A stretch of DNA of 37,030 nt. It comes from Mariniphaga sp. Its GTDB lineage: Bacteria; Bacteroidota; Bacteroidia; Bacteroidales; Prolixibacteraceae. Shown piece by piece: positions 37,004 to 37,030 of this stretch (positions are counted from its first letter, which is position 1; every line of letters starts with the position of its first letter). The stretch covers positions 1 to 37,030 of the forward strand of contig JANXZJ010000030.1 of NCBI GenBank assembly GCA_025355585.1. Direction: 5' to 3'. The notes beneath the pieces were generated by a model. The model was not told where the DNA came from. It searched no databases and saw only the letters and a list, made by a program, of their open reading frames with translations. Made by a program: the position numbers and the translations under genes.

Positions 37004-37030
37004 TTTTGGAGAAACGGAATAATGGATTAC
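37004..37030 (+). promoter_or_regulatory. truncated promoter at the window end
   Basis: TTTTGG with its TTTG at 37005-37008 is preceded by A-tracts (36985-37002) resembling an UP element. Exactly 19 bp later the window ends with TAC, the first bases of a possible TAnnTTTG box. With the box at 36890 it forms a tandem pair typical of very active units. Confidence 0.45.

Noticed and set aside
1-37030. CRISPR arrays, integron sites or phage attachment sites
   Set aside because: No regularly spaced direct repeats were seen; the xerC gene has the context and residues of the housekeeping recombinase, not an integrase next to a tRNA.

Overview
The window reads as chromosomal DNA from a member of the Bacteroidota, probably an environmental Bacteroidales/Marinilabiliales-type organism (the order is inference). 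Grounds: start regions carry the Bacteroidota promoter box TAnnTTTG, in the best case as TTTG-N19-TAnnTTTG; Shine-Dalgarno sequences are mostly absent; a PorT-like type IX secretion protein follows a MenG/UbiE menaquinone methyltransferase; a DUF3467 gene follows rpoC; RpoB and RpoC have Bacteroidota lengths (1270 and 1429 aa). Base composition is moderately AT-rich.

Region 1 (1-8.1 kb) is envelope and accessory in character: the 3' end of a YdjC/ChbG-like deacetylase, a 228-bp element with 16-bp terminal inverted repeats, a lipoprotein metallophosphatase, two adjacent paralogous LTA-synthase/sulfatase-fold membrane enzymes, a gene-poor stretch that seems to hold a decayed lipoprotein start, a Kdo/WaaP-type LPS kinase and a short-chain dehydrogenase.

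Region 2 (8.2-18.4 kb) is housekeeping: AIR-synthase-related protein, menG and porT; a COG2509 flavoprotein convergent with a SpoU/TrmH RNA methyltransferase; a TamA/BamA-like outer-membrane lipoprotein; a helix-hairpin-helix protein; then rpsU, xerC and hpf.

Region 3 (18.6-31.9 kb) is the translation/transcription supercluster: tRNA-Tyr, tRNA-Gly, tRNA-Thr, tuf, a strong terminator, a tRNA-like relic, secE, nusG, rplK, rplA, rplJ, rplL, a hairpin, rpoB, a hairpin, rpoC, DUF3467, terminator. All key motifs of the polymerase subunits are intact.

Region 4 (31.9-37.0 kb) is a gene-free stretch, then a clear promoter with a structured leader driving etfB-etfA-acyl-CoA dehydrogenase (fatty-acid or related acyl-CoA oxidation with electron transfer through ETF), a terminator, and about 740 bp without an intact gene. 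That last stretch holds a possible minus-strand coding relic and ends in two promoter-like sequences, the last cut by the window edge; an rRNA operon or other highly expressed unit may start just outside.

No CRISPR array, intact insertion sequence or obvious new multi-gene system was found. The most unusual items are the D-armless tRNA-like sequence between tuf and secE, the nested inverted-repeat element at 456-683, the lipoprotein relic at 6145-6237, and the minus-strand relic at 36304-36529.
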